A stretch of 64,000 nucleotides of DNA, taken from assembly GCA_963971405.1 (NCBI GenBank), contig OZ020485.1, positions 11,842,001 through 11,906,000 on the forward strand. Reading direction: 5' to 3'. Shown here piece after piece: positions 31,501-44,100 of the stretch. The stretch comes from Psococerastis gibbosa (taxonomy: Eukaryota > Arthropoda > Insecta > Psocodea > Psocidae). The first letter of the stretch is position 1. Each line of letters begins with the position of its first letter. The notes beneath the pieces were generated by a model that ran no database searches, was not told where the DNA came from, and worked only from the letters and a program-made list of their open reading frames with translations. Made by a program: the position numbers and the translations under genes.

Positions 31501-33873
31501 TTGAAAAATAATAAACGCATGAATAGGGATATTAGGGTGGTTCTCATTGAAAACGGTTACTTGTAGCAACAGTTTAAGCAGCGTAGCTCCCTCTACAGCT
31601 ATGTGCAATAATCTTATTGACCGTTGGCATGGTAGGGATTGCCTAAAACCTGTCAGAACGGTAACATTAGTGGGTCTGATGTAGTTGGCAACTGTGTGAG
31701 GCGGTTGTTGTGGGGCTACACTTGGGTGAGGATACCTGGACCATAGTAAAACAAAAATAAGACTACTTAGCTACACGGATGAGGCACAGCATGCTCAGAA
31801 TAAATATAATAAATATTGACCATCTGGATACAGCATAGGTAGAAATCAAGTAGAAATTTGCAGAAAAAACGTCGATTGCAAGCAAGCCTAAATTAATAGG
31901 TTCTTTGGATTAGAATCGCATAAGTTAGGCTGGAATAACATAAACTTACATGGCAATCATATCCACTTTGATCTGCTTCTTTAAAGAATTTGTGATAGAT
32001 CAAACACGCAGTTGAAATTGTCAATGGTGGACATTCTAATTTAACTCCTAGAACAAAATGAATGCAAGTTAAGGGGAAACCTAGCGTAGAAAATGGGCAC
32101 CCCAAAATCCGACACATATTTTTTATTTAATTAACAAAGCAAGTTATTAGAAATTTGGTCCACTCAAGTTGTAGAAGACTATTTCATACATCATATTATC
32201 TTATAGTGTAGCCTACTATCATTGTTTGTGTTATTGTTACTTCATGATCTTTACTGGGGAAATTTAAGTCCCCTGTCGGCCTGTCCACCCCCACCTGTTC
32301 TTGAAAAAATTACAGTTTTAGTGGATATTTTGTGCATGCGTCATTGCGCATTTCATGTGACAAAAAAAACCTAATCAAGCACCAGAATAATTTCCGCAAC
32401 CTTAGTTATTGTCTCGGGCTTGATATTGAAGGACGCCCGAGGCCGGCCTCCTCGTGCACCTTTGTACGGCCTTCTTCAACCTCCTTACAATTCTGACGCT
32501 CAATTTTGGCGACCATAGCGTACACTTTTTTCCACACACATTCATTGGCGGAAAATCTCAAAAAGTCTGGGGGGGGGGGCTTAAAAAAAAGGTCCAGTCA
32601 AGTTCAAGATTATAATAGCAATGCTCAGTGGCGTAACCAGGGCCGGCCCGTGGGTTCGCGAGGCCAGGAGCGAGATTCTGCGCGAGGCCCCCCCAAGGGC
32701 GAGTCCAGGACAGATTTTCGGGGGGGGGGGGGCATTCCGGGAAAAGTGGGTGCCTACCAAGTCAAATTAATTTTTAGCGATTGTGCAATTGGTGTGTTTG
32801 TTAGCGAAACAAGGCCCATTAATTTACAGTGCCTTACTTGAATAACCCATGCGCCTGATGCAGAGAGATACCAATGGGGCTCCGGGGGTGTCCCCGAGGA
32901 AAATTCTAAAATATAAGGGCAAAATAGTGGGGTTTTACGCATTTTAACAGCAGTGAACGATTGGGTTTCGAAAGGGGGGGGAAACGTCATACATACAGCT
33001 TAAAATTAATGACCTTAGTGTCCTTTGCGAAGGAGCCAGAGGGTTCAGGGGACCTGAAAGGGGGGGGGATTACAGACCTGAAATAGTTTTATTTTACGCA
33101 TTTTGACAGCAGTACCTTAGAGATTTTACAGACAATTAATGCAATTGCGAACAAGGGGGGCCCGGGGGTCTCCCCCGGGTGAAAATTTTAGAAAAATATG
33201 CCTGAAATAGTGGAGTTTTACGCATTTTGAGTGCAGTAACAATTGTATTTTAGACGCAAAGAATATAACTGATTGGCAATTGGCCGCAGTGCCGGGCCCG
33301 GGGGTCTCCGGGTGAAATTTCTTTAAAATGTGGCTTGTAATAGTGGGATTGTACGCATTTTGATAGTAGTAACGTTATGATTTCACTGGCGATGAAAATA
33401 GCTGGACAAGAGGGCCCGGGGTCTCTCCCGGGTGAATGGAGGTGGAGGAGTCGATTTTTCCTTTCTTTGTATACGGCAGGCCGGCAGGGAGAGGCAAGGA
33501 ACACAGGTCCGTTTTTAGAGGTAGCCTAGATCACAGATCTTTTGAGACCTTAATTTAATATAATAACTTCAACCACTCTACCATCAACATAACGATTATG
33601 GGTTGCTATTTTATTTTTAGTAATTTCCAAAACTATAATTCATTAATATTCTGAAAAAGACCTACTGTATAGTTCTCTGTAAAAGATAAGTTACGGCCTA
33701 CACATTGATTGATAGATACACATATCCAGTAAAAGTAAAACATAACCCAACTTACCGCATTCAAAAATGAATCTTGCGCCATAAAAATGGCCCGTTTTCT
33801 CGACATAATTTACTGTAATAGATTTTTTGGACTTTTCTCTTTGTAGCTGCAAAACATCTATAACATCCTTCAT
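28555..33873 (-). CDS. CCNQ: Cyclin Q (FAM58A), activating cyclin of CDK10; complete
   Basis: Five exons on the minus strand: 33756-33873 (ATG), 31950-32047, 31248-31497, 29534-29676 and 28555-28716 (TAG). All have consensus splice sites and matching phases (1,0,1,0), giving 771 nt, 256 residues; human cyclin Q is about 248. Diagnostic segments are GVKLECPPLTISTACLIYHK and YLAGKIKDEPLKIRDVINVS (cyclin box), DAIVQTELLIMRMLKFE, HPHKYMFHYLRTLQ, and QHIAVAAINLALQVYG. Cyclin Q binds CDK10 and the pair phosphorylates ETS2, acting in cell-cycle and ciliary control. A likely polyadenylation signal (AATAAA on this strand) lies at 28139-28144. Introns hold TTAA foldback elements, a tRNA-like SINE, a short palindromic element and a diverged minisatellite. 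The gene is head to head with the PAP2 gene. Confidence 0.96.
29023..29414. mobile_element. TTAA-flanked foldback element, copy C (CCNQ intron 4)
   Basis: About 392 bp. The left end TTAGGAGGATACCGC is decayed; the right end GCATGTCCTCTTAA is conserved. Arms share AGTTGTAGAAGACTA and its inverse TAGTCTTCTACAACTT. Noncoding. Confidence 0.82.
29745..29840 (+). mobile_element. tRNA-derived SINE head (CCNQ intron 3)
   Basis: TTGGCGCAGTGATCAGCATA (box A-like) and ACTCGGGATTCAATTCCG (box B, GGTTCRANNCC type) about 45 nt apart resemble the 5' half of a tRNA-derived SINE. It does not fold as a full tRNA with CCA-stem pairing, so not called a tRNA gene. Confidence 0.6.
30181..30349. mobile_element. 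Palindromic element U, 169 bp (CCNQ intron 3)
   Basis: Ends CAGCCTGATCGAGGCGATTA / TAATCGCCTCGATCAGGCTG are perfect inverses for 20 bases and beyond. Interior TAAACAAGATAATTTTGTAA. A second copy is at 60308-60465. Noncoding. Confidence 0.88.
30413..30804. mobile_element. TTAA-flanked foldback element, copy D, near-perfect hairpin (CCNQ intron 3)
   Basis: 392 bp with ends TTAAGAGTGTACAGCCCGTA and TACGGGCGGTACACTCTTAA. The arms pair almost completely to the centre (GCAAATATTTTATGAAC...AAATATTTGC), so a transcript would fold into one long hairpin. It belongs to a subfamily with different terminal bases but the same TTGTAGAAGACTACTTCATG core. A half-copy of this subfamily is at about 27495-27560. 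Confidence 0.88.
32069..32215. mobile_element. TTAA foldback element, copy E, one arm only (CCNQ intron 1)
   Basis: Starts TTAAGGGGAAACCTAGCGTA and runs through CAAGTTGTAGAAGACTATTT, then stops matching. The second arm is missing. It begins 22 bp upstream of CCNQ exon 2, which it nearly abuts. Confidence 0.75.
32636..33460 (+). repeat. R3 repeat leading into a diverged minisatellite (CCNQ intron 1)
   Basis: R3 sequence (as at 4905-5150) is followed by about five units of 105-135 bp. Most contain CCCGGGGGTCTCC or a decayed form, GTGAAAATTTTA, GAAATAGTGGAGTTTTACGC and ATTTTGA.AGCAGTAAC. Unit boundaries near 32865, 33050, 33157, 33290 and 33410. G/C homopolymer runs occur inside. Confidence 0.75.
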
Positions 33874-35136
33874 ATTATAATTTCTATAAGTTAAAAAATT
33901 AGTACCGCTCGGAAACGCACAGTTTGTACTTTGTTTTTGCCTTTTGACTTGAGCTTTTTTTTTTTTTTTTTTTTTTTGTTAATTTGTTACTTTTTAACAG
34001 ATAGGGTCCAGCTCCATGTTAAAGGTAGTATTTTTATTTGTTTACATATGGCGGATCCTGACCGCGCGACCTGATTATTTCATAATAGATACTGGAGCGC
34101 TAATGTCGCGTTTCCACCTTACCACCAAAAAACAAACTTTCATTTTAAATTAATTTTATTTTGTTTATTTAAATAATAATTAAATGATCATTTAAATATT
34201 CACAATTTACAAAGTATTGAATTTGTTCAGATAAATAATTTAGTTGTTAATTAATTATTAAAAATAGTGCTGTTAAACACGTAGTAAAATACAAAGAAAC
34301 ATGGCTGATTAACTAAGTTTCTTTTATTTTCAGATAAAATGTAGCCTGAAGTTTAAAAAATGGTCTTTGTTTACAATAAATATAATTAAATATATGGAAA
34401 AATTAAAGTTGCTTAGATAACCAATTTAATTGTAATTAATTATTAAAAACAGTGCTTTTGACTTTCGTATTCAGATTATATTTCATAATAGATCCTGCAG
34501 GTAGCGCCTTAGACAAGGAAGGAATTTAGCGGTTGCAGTCGTTGACTGTCCTCAGATAAAATAAACACTTAAATTTGAAAACAAAATGGGTCTTTGTTTA
34601 TAATAAATACATTTAAATTTATAAAAAAATTAAATGAGCTTCGATGAATAATTTACTTGTAATTAATTATTTAAAACAGTGCTTTTGACTTTCGTATTCA
34701 GATTATACTTCATAATAAATCCTGTAGATAGCGCTGCGGGCGAAAATACTGTGAGCGCTAGCTTCTGGACCATCTAGTTACTTCTTTAACATGGAAATGT
34801 TTGGGAGTCTTATTTTTCAGTTTTGCTGGTAGTTCTTTCAGTAAAATTTAAATTACTCCAGAACATAGCCTTTTATAAATTAATTTACTATTTATTTGCT
34901 GTTCTAAGTTTTAATAGAATTCTAATGTGCAAATTTTCTTGATTTCCTTTTAACCTTCATCAGCTGATTGCACATAATTTGTGTCTGTGGTCCTATATTG
35001 AAAACAGTGAAAATGGAGGTAGTCGAGAGAAACGTCGGGAGTCGTCGCTTTCGCGGAATGTGATTCTTTAGAATACAGTAATTTTAATTTATATTAAAAA
35101 CAACCGTATTGTAATAATTAAAGACAATAGTTCAAG
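33874..35136. promoter_or_regulatory. Shared head-to-head 5' region of CCNQ and the PAP2 gene
   Basis: The two start codons face away from each other with 1,263 bp between, so both promoters and 5' UTRs should lie here. No TATA box is obvious near either start. A run of 20 T occurs at about 33958-33977. Most of the middle is a three- to four-unit AT-rich tandem repeat (34050-34745). The promoter role is inferred from geometry only. Confidence 0.5.
34050..34745. repeat. Diverged AT-rich tandem repeat, about 180-220 bp unit, 3-4 copies
   Basis: Blocks such as TCTTTGTTTACAATAAATA, TAATTAATTATTAAAAACAG, GCTTTTGACTTTCGTATTC and TTCATAATAGATCCTG recur in the same order near 34.06-34.30, 34.36-34.52 and 34.58-34.74 kb. 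Each unit ends in a GC-richer 'GTAGCGC' patch. The array fills much of the CCNQ/PAP2 intergenic space. Confidence 0.75.
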
Positions 35137-38100
35137 ATGGATGATGAGACGCGTACTGTTGTCCTTAAAGTGACCCTCGACGTTGTATGTTTATTTTTAG
35201 GTAAGCCTTCAACTTTCAATAGATATTAGAGATTTTCTTTTCACTTCATACAGGATTACTAGCGTATATTAACGGCTCATTAGACCGCAGACTACTTATA
35301 GGCTATAGCCTATACGTATTGGTGGACCCGCCCAGATTGTATTAGCCTATATTCTTGGGCAGTTTCGCCAGTCAAGCTATGTTCCTATCCATATGCATTT
35401 CTAACCATTAGGAGCTGCTACCGCTTGTTTGTAAATATTAGTACAGCATAAAAACAAGAATTCTATTGTCTCTTCTTAAATCATAAAGTTAATAAAAAGG
35501 TTAAGTTTATGACGAATTTTTCCATTGGAAGGTATTACTACGTACTTGTTTATGAGAAATGTTATGGAAGGAATATATCAGAGACATGCCAATAAAACAT
35601 GCTTTGCTTGGAATGTAAATTATCTTGCTAATAGGACGTTTCCATTTCACTTTATATTTATTTTCATCCTACCTTTTGTACCGCGGGGTAGTTTAACTTA
35701 ACCTCTGCCTAAAAAAAATCATTATAGATCCCTAGCTACAACCAAATAATCGAATCCTACTGTTTATTAGCACCACTTGGTGTGGTGTATGAACTCTAAA
35801 AAAATAATAATCATACATCCTATGCAAATGAATGTCCAAAATAGCAGTTATTCATTATGGCTGTATTACAAAACCAATAAAGTGGGCTTAGTCTACATCC
35901 ACCTTTGCTCAGAATAGAATGGAATATAATTTATTGATCCATTAAGACACAAACAGTCCTTTCGGCAATTGTCAATAATACACACACAAAAAAACCATTT
36001 AGAAAATTTTGTCATGAAACATTACAACTTAGATGACACATACAATATATAAGGACATATAGTGTGATCATAAGAAAAAGAAATATTCTCAATCAACATC
36101 AATTCATGAATTCATTTATAGTATGGTAGGATTTTTCAATCAGAAAAGTTTTTAGATATTTTAAAAACTCCTTCTTGTTTTTCCCTCTTACATTCCTAGG
36201 TAGGGAGTGGAAAAATTTGCAGCCTGCATACAAAACAGTTTTCTCTAAATTGTACATTTTATGGATATGTAATCTAAAAGTGTTATTACTATTTCTGGTG
36301 CATCTATGTTCATCTGTCAAGTATTCAAATTTTGAAGCACATATTTTATACATTCAAAAATATCACAACTGCAATAACTGCTTCCTAATTCCTGTTGCAT
36401 TTGGAATACCTATGCCTGCGTCTAAAATCAATGCTGCTACTATTCTGCCGAAACACAAAGCTAATTTCTACCATTGAATATATATACAGTGTTATATATT
36501 CAATGTTTCTACTAAAAGATGTAGGGAAGTAGACTATAAAGGTGATAATCTGATTCATGGAATGATAGCATTCGATAATCAGTGAACAATCATTCACCCG
36601 ACAAGTGACATTGACGTCATCGGCGTATTGGTCGGTGAACAATGCTTTTTGAATGGTTTTTGAAGATGACAGCTGCTGTGAAGTGCATGGGGAGCCGTGG
36701 GAGCTAGCCTGTCATTGTTCGACACCAGTGGGGGTACTCTAGCTTCTTGTAATCTGACCTATTTATCGAGTGACCCTCGTCGGTTCAGCCTTGTCGATGT
36801 TATTTATTTCTATGAATTGATTATTATATTACTATTATGTCAACGACCCCATGGATTTTGCTCATTATTTATATTGTTTCCGTATGCATTTTTTGCCACA
36901 TTGACGCAATATAATGGGTAAAGGCATGAATTAATCAAGTACAGCTATGAGTCGAATTAACTACTAACATCTATTATTATCATAAGTCTATAAAACAAGA
37001 AATTTTAATTTTCTTGTAATCAAGCGCTGTTAGATCTTCTTATGTGATTTTATAGTGATTTGCATTCCTCAGCACGTTCCTATCATATGCGGTATATGTG
37101 TATTGAAAACAATTTTTACATTTACACTGATCAGCAGTAGCCACAACAGCTACATAGCTGAAAGAGAATCAACGTACATTTATCACTAAAATTAAAAATA
37201 GAAATAAATAAAATAAAATACAGCATCACATAATAAATTAGTAGAATTTCATATTTTTCATTAAATAAAATAAATAAATAAGGGATTTATGAGGACAGGA
37301 GGAACTCCACGTTTTCTACTGCACACAGCCAGACTCTAACTTGACTGGCGAAAGTTCTGGGCTTCATGTCAGGGTCAAAAAAGAAGGGCAGAGCGTTTAG
37401 CAACCTCGGAACCAAATAGTTCGGAGATTTCCGAAAGTTTTCCACCGCAGGAAAGGGCACCAGGAAGCGCTCTGCTCTTCTTAGAGAATGTGCTATAGGG
37501 ATACGGATAGGGAGATTTTCACATGATTTAAAAATATAATTTAAGCAAATTGTAGATGTACAAGTGGCGAAGAGGAAGTAATTCGAATTTGGAGAATAAG
37601 AGCCATGAAGAGAAGAACCTGGGTTTTTTGGCTATGGTACGCAAAATGTACTTTTGAGTCACAAAAAGAGGCTGTAGGTGTGTGAGATAGGTCCCTCCCC
37701 ATACCGAGATCCCATAAGCCACCCTTGATTCAAATAAGGAGCGGTAGAGGAGAAGCAGGGTTTCCTGAGGACAAACATTTCTGAGGAAAAATAATTGACG
37801 AAGAAAAAGACGACCGGATTTGTTAAGCTCTTTTAAATGAGTGTGCCATTTGACATTTGAGTCGTGCCAAACACCAAGGTATTTGGCTAATTCAAGTTTA
37901 CTTATTTCTGGGCAACCACCCACGCAATTTGGTAGCATACAGTCTGGAGCATGGCAACAAATTTTTAGACTCTTTACTTGTTCATCTCGGGTCAGATGAA
38001 ACGGCAGAAAGCCAGTTTTTTTAGATATTTATCGATAACCCATGAAATTGGAACCACGCATAAAGTTTTTGTAGGTCCATATAAACGGACCATTACGGCT

Positions 38101-41100
38101 CCTTAATTAAAATCAATGCTAAAAAATGTTTCAATAAAGATTATGAATCGTACAAGAGAGACTAGTAAGGAAAATTGAGAATTGTTTTGACCCCATTTTG
38201 GGACGTGCAGACTGGCGACCAAATCGCAGCCACTAACGCTGAAAGTTCTTGCCAGTTGTTGAAATCCATCAGCATGTCATAAATGGACTCCTCCTACTGT
38301 ACCTATGTGTGAATACTTAAGAAAGCTATGAGCTAAAGTTAGTAGCAGTGAACAATTTAAGAGAACATCCAGTGGAAATAGGAAGCAGTCTTTTACAGCG
38401 TGTAATGAACAGTATAAAAAATCTGTCAGCTTGATCAATGGCAATACATTTAATACTTTCTAATTGAGGCTTACAATAAGGTCACAGCTTGCTAGAAGCT
38501 CATAAATTCGAAAAGGTCCACAAGAAAAACAAAAATGGTTTAAACTAAAACAACAGTTGCCCAGATCAGAAAGAAAACAAACCTTTTTGGGGTCACCAAT
38601 GTAAGTTTGCTAGTAAGTGGGTGTTAAATGGTGTCTTTGGCTTGTTTCAGTTGCCTTCCCCATACTGTTGTTCTTCGTTGCTGGTACGCCATATGAGCGA
38701 GGGTTTTTCTGCGATGACGAATCATTACGACACCCGTTCAAGGATTCGACTGTGCCCAGCTGGTGTCTCTACGTTTTTGGATTGGGCATCCCAGTCGCTT
38801 CTGTAAGTCATAAGCTCCTAGTTATTTGTTTAGCATTAAACTGACTTAGGTTGAAGAGGCAACCCTCCTTATGTTATTAAGAGTGTAGGAAAATCTTGAC
38901 AATGTGGGGCTCGAACCCTCTGTGCTATTCCAGGGTATTGTGTACCGTAGAGTGTGGGCTTGACTCCCGCATTTTTCATAACTTTCTTGATTCCTTGTTA
39001 TGGGATACTCCTTCTTCTTCCTCCTTATGCCGCGTGCGCAGCGTTCGGGGGTCGCCCCGGACCTATTTCCTGAACACGCCCCGTTCGGACACTAACGCCT
39101 TGAGCTCGGCCATTGTTTTCCCTCTTGCTCCGGCGAGTTGTTCAATCCTTTCCTCGAGGGTTCTCCTCGGTCTGCCGATGGGTCTTCTTCCTCGCGGCCT
39201 TGCTTCCGCCAACCTCCGGGTGGTCCTGCTCTCGTCCATCCTTTGGACATGGCCGAACCATTGAATGCTTTGGGATACCACCCATCTAGATAGTAATTAT
39301 TATCTAAATTAATGACAGATATGTGATGTTATTATAACCCAAGAAAAGCTTGTCACGATACAGCTTTTTCGCATTTTCCCCATGAGTGGAGCAGCTGCAA
39401 CAGTATATTATTAATTCAAACACCTCCCTTAGGGATGTTACTTATGAATTGTTGTGCCTAGCTTGAGGCTGTTTATAAACCCGATTATGATCCCAGTGTA
39501 CAGTGTACATAGTTGGATCCGATTAAGTTGACTTTCCGCCTCCAGCTCTAAATTTAGTTGACAATGTAATTAAATGCCATGTCTGTGAAACAAGGACCCA
39601 TAGACGGGCTAACTAAAGCGCTGGTGTTGGATGTAAAAAGTTTCTTACACGGTACCATGAATAAAAAGGAAGAAGAGATGATAATGCATAACATTACTAT
39701 GCTGTCTGTAAACCTTTCTATGAAATCAGCTGTCGAGTTAATATTATTCATTGCCCTTTTCATTATTCCTGTACACATGAAAAGTATTTCTTGATGCGGC
39801 TCATTAAACCATGCTCACGTTCACCTACTCTAGCGAACCTACTTGTGCTTATTTTCATATTCCCACAATGTAACCTACTTTTAGAAGCTTCTTTAATGCT
39901 TGGTAGTTTGTGAGTTTCGCCCCGTCTTTGGACATAACAGGCGTTTTTCCCTGGGCATCTGCCGCATATGTGATAAACGGGGGCGGGCACATAAGCACAG
40001 CGTGCCGTCAGCGGAAGGAGAAAAGAAACACACTGCCGCAAAGCGGGAGGAAAGAGGTCAGTAACATCGTGTCGGAAGAGGCAAGCGAATCCGGCAACGG
40101 TGGTTCATTCTTCGTTAATAACGTGAAGGAACAAGGAACAGAGACTTCAATTGTGGTGAATGGGCAGCCAATGATCCATGAGATCGACAGCGGGGCGGCC
40201 AGGACGGTGTGGTTCGAAACGCGTTGGAGAGCGGCGGGTCAACCGAAGATGGTAAGGTCTGAGATAAAATTAAAAGCTGTGAATACTATCCCACTGGATG
40301 TGCTAGGAGAAGTGAGAGTGAATGTGCAAAAAAAGAACGAATTGAAAACGTTAATTGCTATTGTCATAAATAATGAAGTTAAATTGCCCTTAATGGGAAG
40401 GGATTGGTTGAATGTTCTGTTTCCAGATTGGCAATCAGCATTTATTGTTAAACAAGTAGTTGATGAGGAATCGTATAACATTATGAAGGTTGTGGAAAAG
40501 TTAGCAGCAGAATTCCCACAAGCATTTGCAGCTGAGGGGTCTACAATTAAGCGTTTCAAGGCGTTAAGTCAGGCGTTACTCCAGTGTTTAGAAAAGCCTA
40601 TAATGTACCGTATGCTCTAAGAGGCAAAGTTGAAAATGAAATTCAGCGATTAATCAGAAAGGGGACATTCAAGCCAATCAAACACAGTCTATGGGCGAGT
40701 CCTTTAGTAGTATGCGAGAAAAAGTCGGGAGATTTGTGTCTCTGTATTGACCTTAAAAAGACAGTGAATCCGTATGTTGTTAGAGACGTGTACCCGCTAC
40801 CTACGGCGGAGGATATTTTTGCAAATTTGGAGGGAGGTTCATGGTTCACGGTTATTGATTTGTGCCAGGCTTATGCACAATTAGAGTTAGATTCAGCCTC
40901 CCTGCCGTTTTTCGTTGTTAACTCACATGTTGGGTTGTTACAAATGTGTAAACTTCCATTGGCGTAACTACAGCGCCAATGATTTTTCAGTCGGTTCTTG
41001 ATCAAATTGTTGGGATTGAAGGGTTGCCATGCATACCAAGACGATATTTTAATCGAAGGTCATTCCTTTGAGGAGTGCTTGGCGAGAGTGCGAAGTGTGC

Positions 41101-44100
41101 TGACAAGGTTAAATGAATATAATGTTAGCATAAACACAAATAAGACCCAATGGTTCAAAAGAAGTGTGGTCTATCTTGGGCATGAACTGAGTAGTAAAGG
41201 CATTAAGCCTATGATTGAGAAGTCTGAAGCTATTATCAAGGCACCAGCACCTCGCGAAGTCACTGCCTTAAAATCATGGTTGGGTTTAATTAATTATTAT
41301 CGTAGATTTTTGCCAAATATTTCTGGAACATTACAACCATTGCATAATCTCACGAAAAGCAACGTTAAGTTTATTTGGGACGACACCTGTGACAAAGCCT
41401 TCAGTGAAGGAAAGCAATTATTACTTGAGGGTTTAACCTATTTTGATGCAAATGCGGAGGAAGTAATCGTAACTTGCGATAGTAGTAGCTACGGAGTAGG
41501 TGGCGTTCTTTCCATTGTTAAGGACGGGGTGGAACGTCCCGTACTTTTTCACAGCGCCACGTTGCCAGGGCGCATGCGGGCATTCTCGCAAACTGAACGC
41601 GAAGCTTTGTCGTTAGTGGTCGCAGTTAAAAAATTTCACAAGTACATTTTCGGAAGGAAATTTGAGTTGCAAACAGACCATAAGGCACTACAATATATTT
41701 TTGATCCTGATAGAGACATACCAGTAATGACAGCCGCGAAGCTGCAACGGTGGGCTCTGTTCTTGTCAGCGTACGATTATATAATAAAATATGTACCCGG
41801 GAAATCAATCGGGAATGCTGATGGCTTATCTCGGAATCCGGTATCTGAACTAGTTGACGAGGAAGTAATTAACGGGTTATCGATAGCAGATGAGCTATCT
41901 ATAACTTTCGATGACATAGCAGAAGCCACCAAAAATGATGTAAACTTGTTCTGTGTTGTAAATGCGATTCATAAAGGATGGTCGCACATTGCTTGGTCTG
42001 AGGCATTGAAGCCATATTACCAGTTAAGAGCTGAATTCTCGGTTGAAGGAAACGTGTTGTTAAGGGGACATCGTGTTGTAATTCCTAAAAAATTGCAGGG
42101 TAAAATACTTAACTTACTACACGAAGGGCACCCAGGCGTTGTGCGAACCAAAACGTAAGCTCGTAGTTTTGTGTGGTGGTTTGGCATAGATAAAGAGATA
42201 GAAAACTTGATCGCAAGCTGTAATACGTGTCAGTTAAATTTAAAATGCACCACGAAGGCTAAGACAAATGTCGTCTGGCCAACTTGCCACCGAGTGTTCG
42301 ATAGAGTTCACATTGATTTTTTTGATTTTAAAGGGAAAAAGTACTTTGTTTTGGAAGATGTGTTTTCTGGTTGGATTGAATGCTGGACCATGGGACGCAC
42401 AGATGCTTATGCCGTAATAGATAGATTATCTTTTTGTTTCGCAACGTTTTCATTGCCAGTCCAGTTGGTGGCCGATAACGGACCGCCATTTGACAGTTAC
42501 GCTTTTTCGTCGTTCTGCGCGAGAAATGGCATCAAATCGACCTATAGTCCACCATACCACCCATGCTCAAATACTTATGCAGAAAGGGCTGTTGGGACAT
42601 TTAAATTGTTGCTACAGAAAAATCCAGAGTTATCTCTGTCTAATGTACTATTTCATTACCGTATGACACCGCGTTGCAATGGTGATACGCCGTTTGAGGC
42701 AATGTTTAATAGAGCCCCGAATACACGAATATCGCTTCTCACTAATAGGAGTACTATGAGTCCCGACAGGCCTATGAATATTCCGGTTTACGATGTTGGT
42801 GAAAAAGTGTTAGTGAGCACCAAAGGGAGAAAGGGTACTACTCCTTGGGTGGAAGGGGAAGTTGTTGACAAGAAGAGTCCAACGACCTATATTGTGAAAA
42901 GTGGAAACCGCGATAGGTTGACTCATGTCGACTATTTACGTCGTAGTTACATACCGCACGTACCATTTGTGGGGAACGAGGACATGGCTCTCCCCGAGCC
43001 AATAGAAATTCCTGAACCGGAATCAAGCGAGATCAGTGTGCCGCAGGAAGAGCCGACCATGGTCAGCACGGACGGAACGGACAAAGTAAGAAGTCCGGCA
43101 TTACGTCGGTCAGGAAGACAACGACGAGCACCGGAGAGATTGAACCTCTAAGCATGCAAGGCTTGGGGTCAACGTTAGATTAAGTTGTTCCCAATTGTTA
43201 GATTAAGTTGCTCTTAATTCATTTTATTTTTTTGGGTTACTTACTGTAAATTGTTCGTCATGTCTCCCTATGCCTCTGATTTTTTTAAAGAAGGGAGGAA
43301 TGTGGCATATGTACTAGTTTGAACGTAGATGTTTTGGCGCCGGTATTAGGATAGCGGAGGTTTCGCTAGTTCCTTGGTGTTGATGTAATACACGGTTTAC
43401 TTGATAACAAGCTCTCGTTAATTAAGGACCCTAAACGTTACAGTGACGTCTGCAGTTTTCAACTCAGCTCTAATCTGATCGTTTCTTTACCTGCCCGGAT
43501 TACTTGTGCTGCCCGGCGCAACATCCTCATCCCTGCCACATGGTGGAGCTGCTTCCCTTCTTTTTCACTGTTATTGGCAATTAATTCCCATTTCTGTTTG
43601 TGTTTTCAGATATTAGCTATAGAATATTTGCTGTACAAGTGGTCCAATAGACAGACAACAATCAAGCTGTTCAAATTCCCCGTGCATGGGTGGATGGTGG
43701 ATGCCTACCGACACGTTGGCGTGTTCGGATTCGGCGCGGCTGTGAGTCAGTTCTCTACTGACATCGCGAAATACCTGATTGGCCGCCTCAGGCCTCACTT
43801 CTTTGCAGTCTGTAACCCTAGTATTGACTGCCTCGATCCTCGTAATATGAATATATATCATACACAGTAAGTAGAGCATAACTTCACTTGACTCTAAAAC
43901 CAGAAAAAAAAATCTTTGGAGTGGACCCATGGGCACTTCTTGGCTGGGGAGCCAGTAACTACCAATGCTTGAGGACATGGAAAAACATCCATAGACAAAT
44001 TTGCGCAGCACATCGGGAACTTCCAAAAATTTCTTAGCCTTATAGAACAGATGTAGTAGTTAATTTCGCCAGTCGAAAAGGCTGAGTAGATCAGCTTCAG

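Noticed and set aside
36385-36642. YADD-containing frame as a reverse-transcriptase core of the adjacent LINE
   Set aside because: [12 protein letters not shown] looks tempting, but neighbouring RT motifs are absent and the bases form a TGACGTCA-type palindrome; likely coincidence.
40584-42158. Domesticated host gene from Gypsy pol
   Set aside because: Contiguous with other pol parts and a 3' LTR, and broken; a plain fossil explains it.
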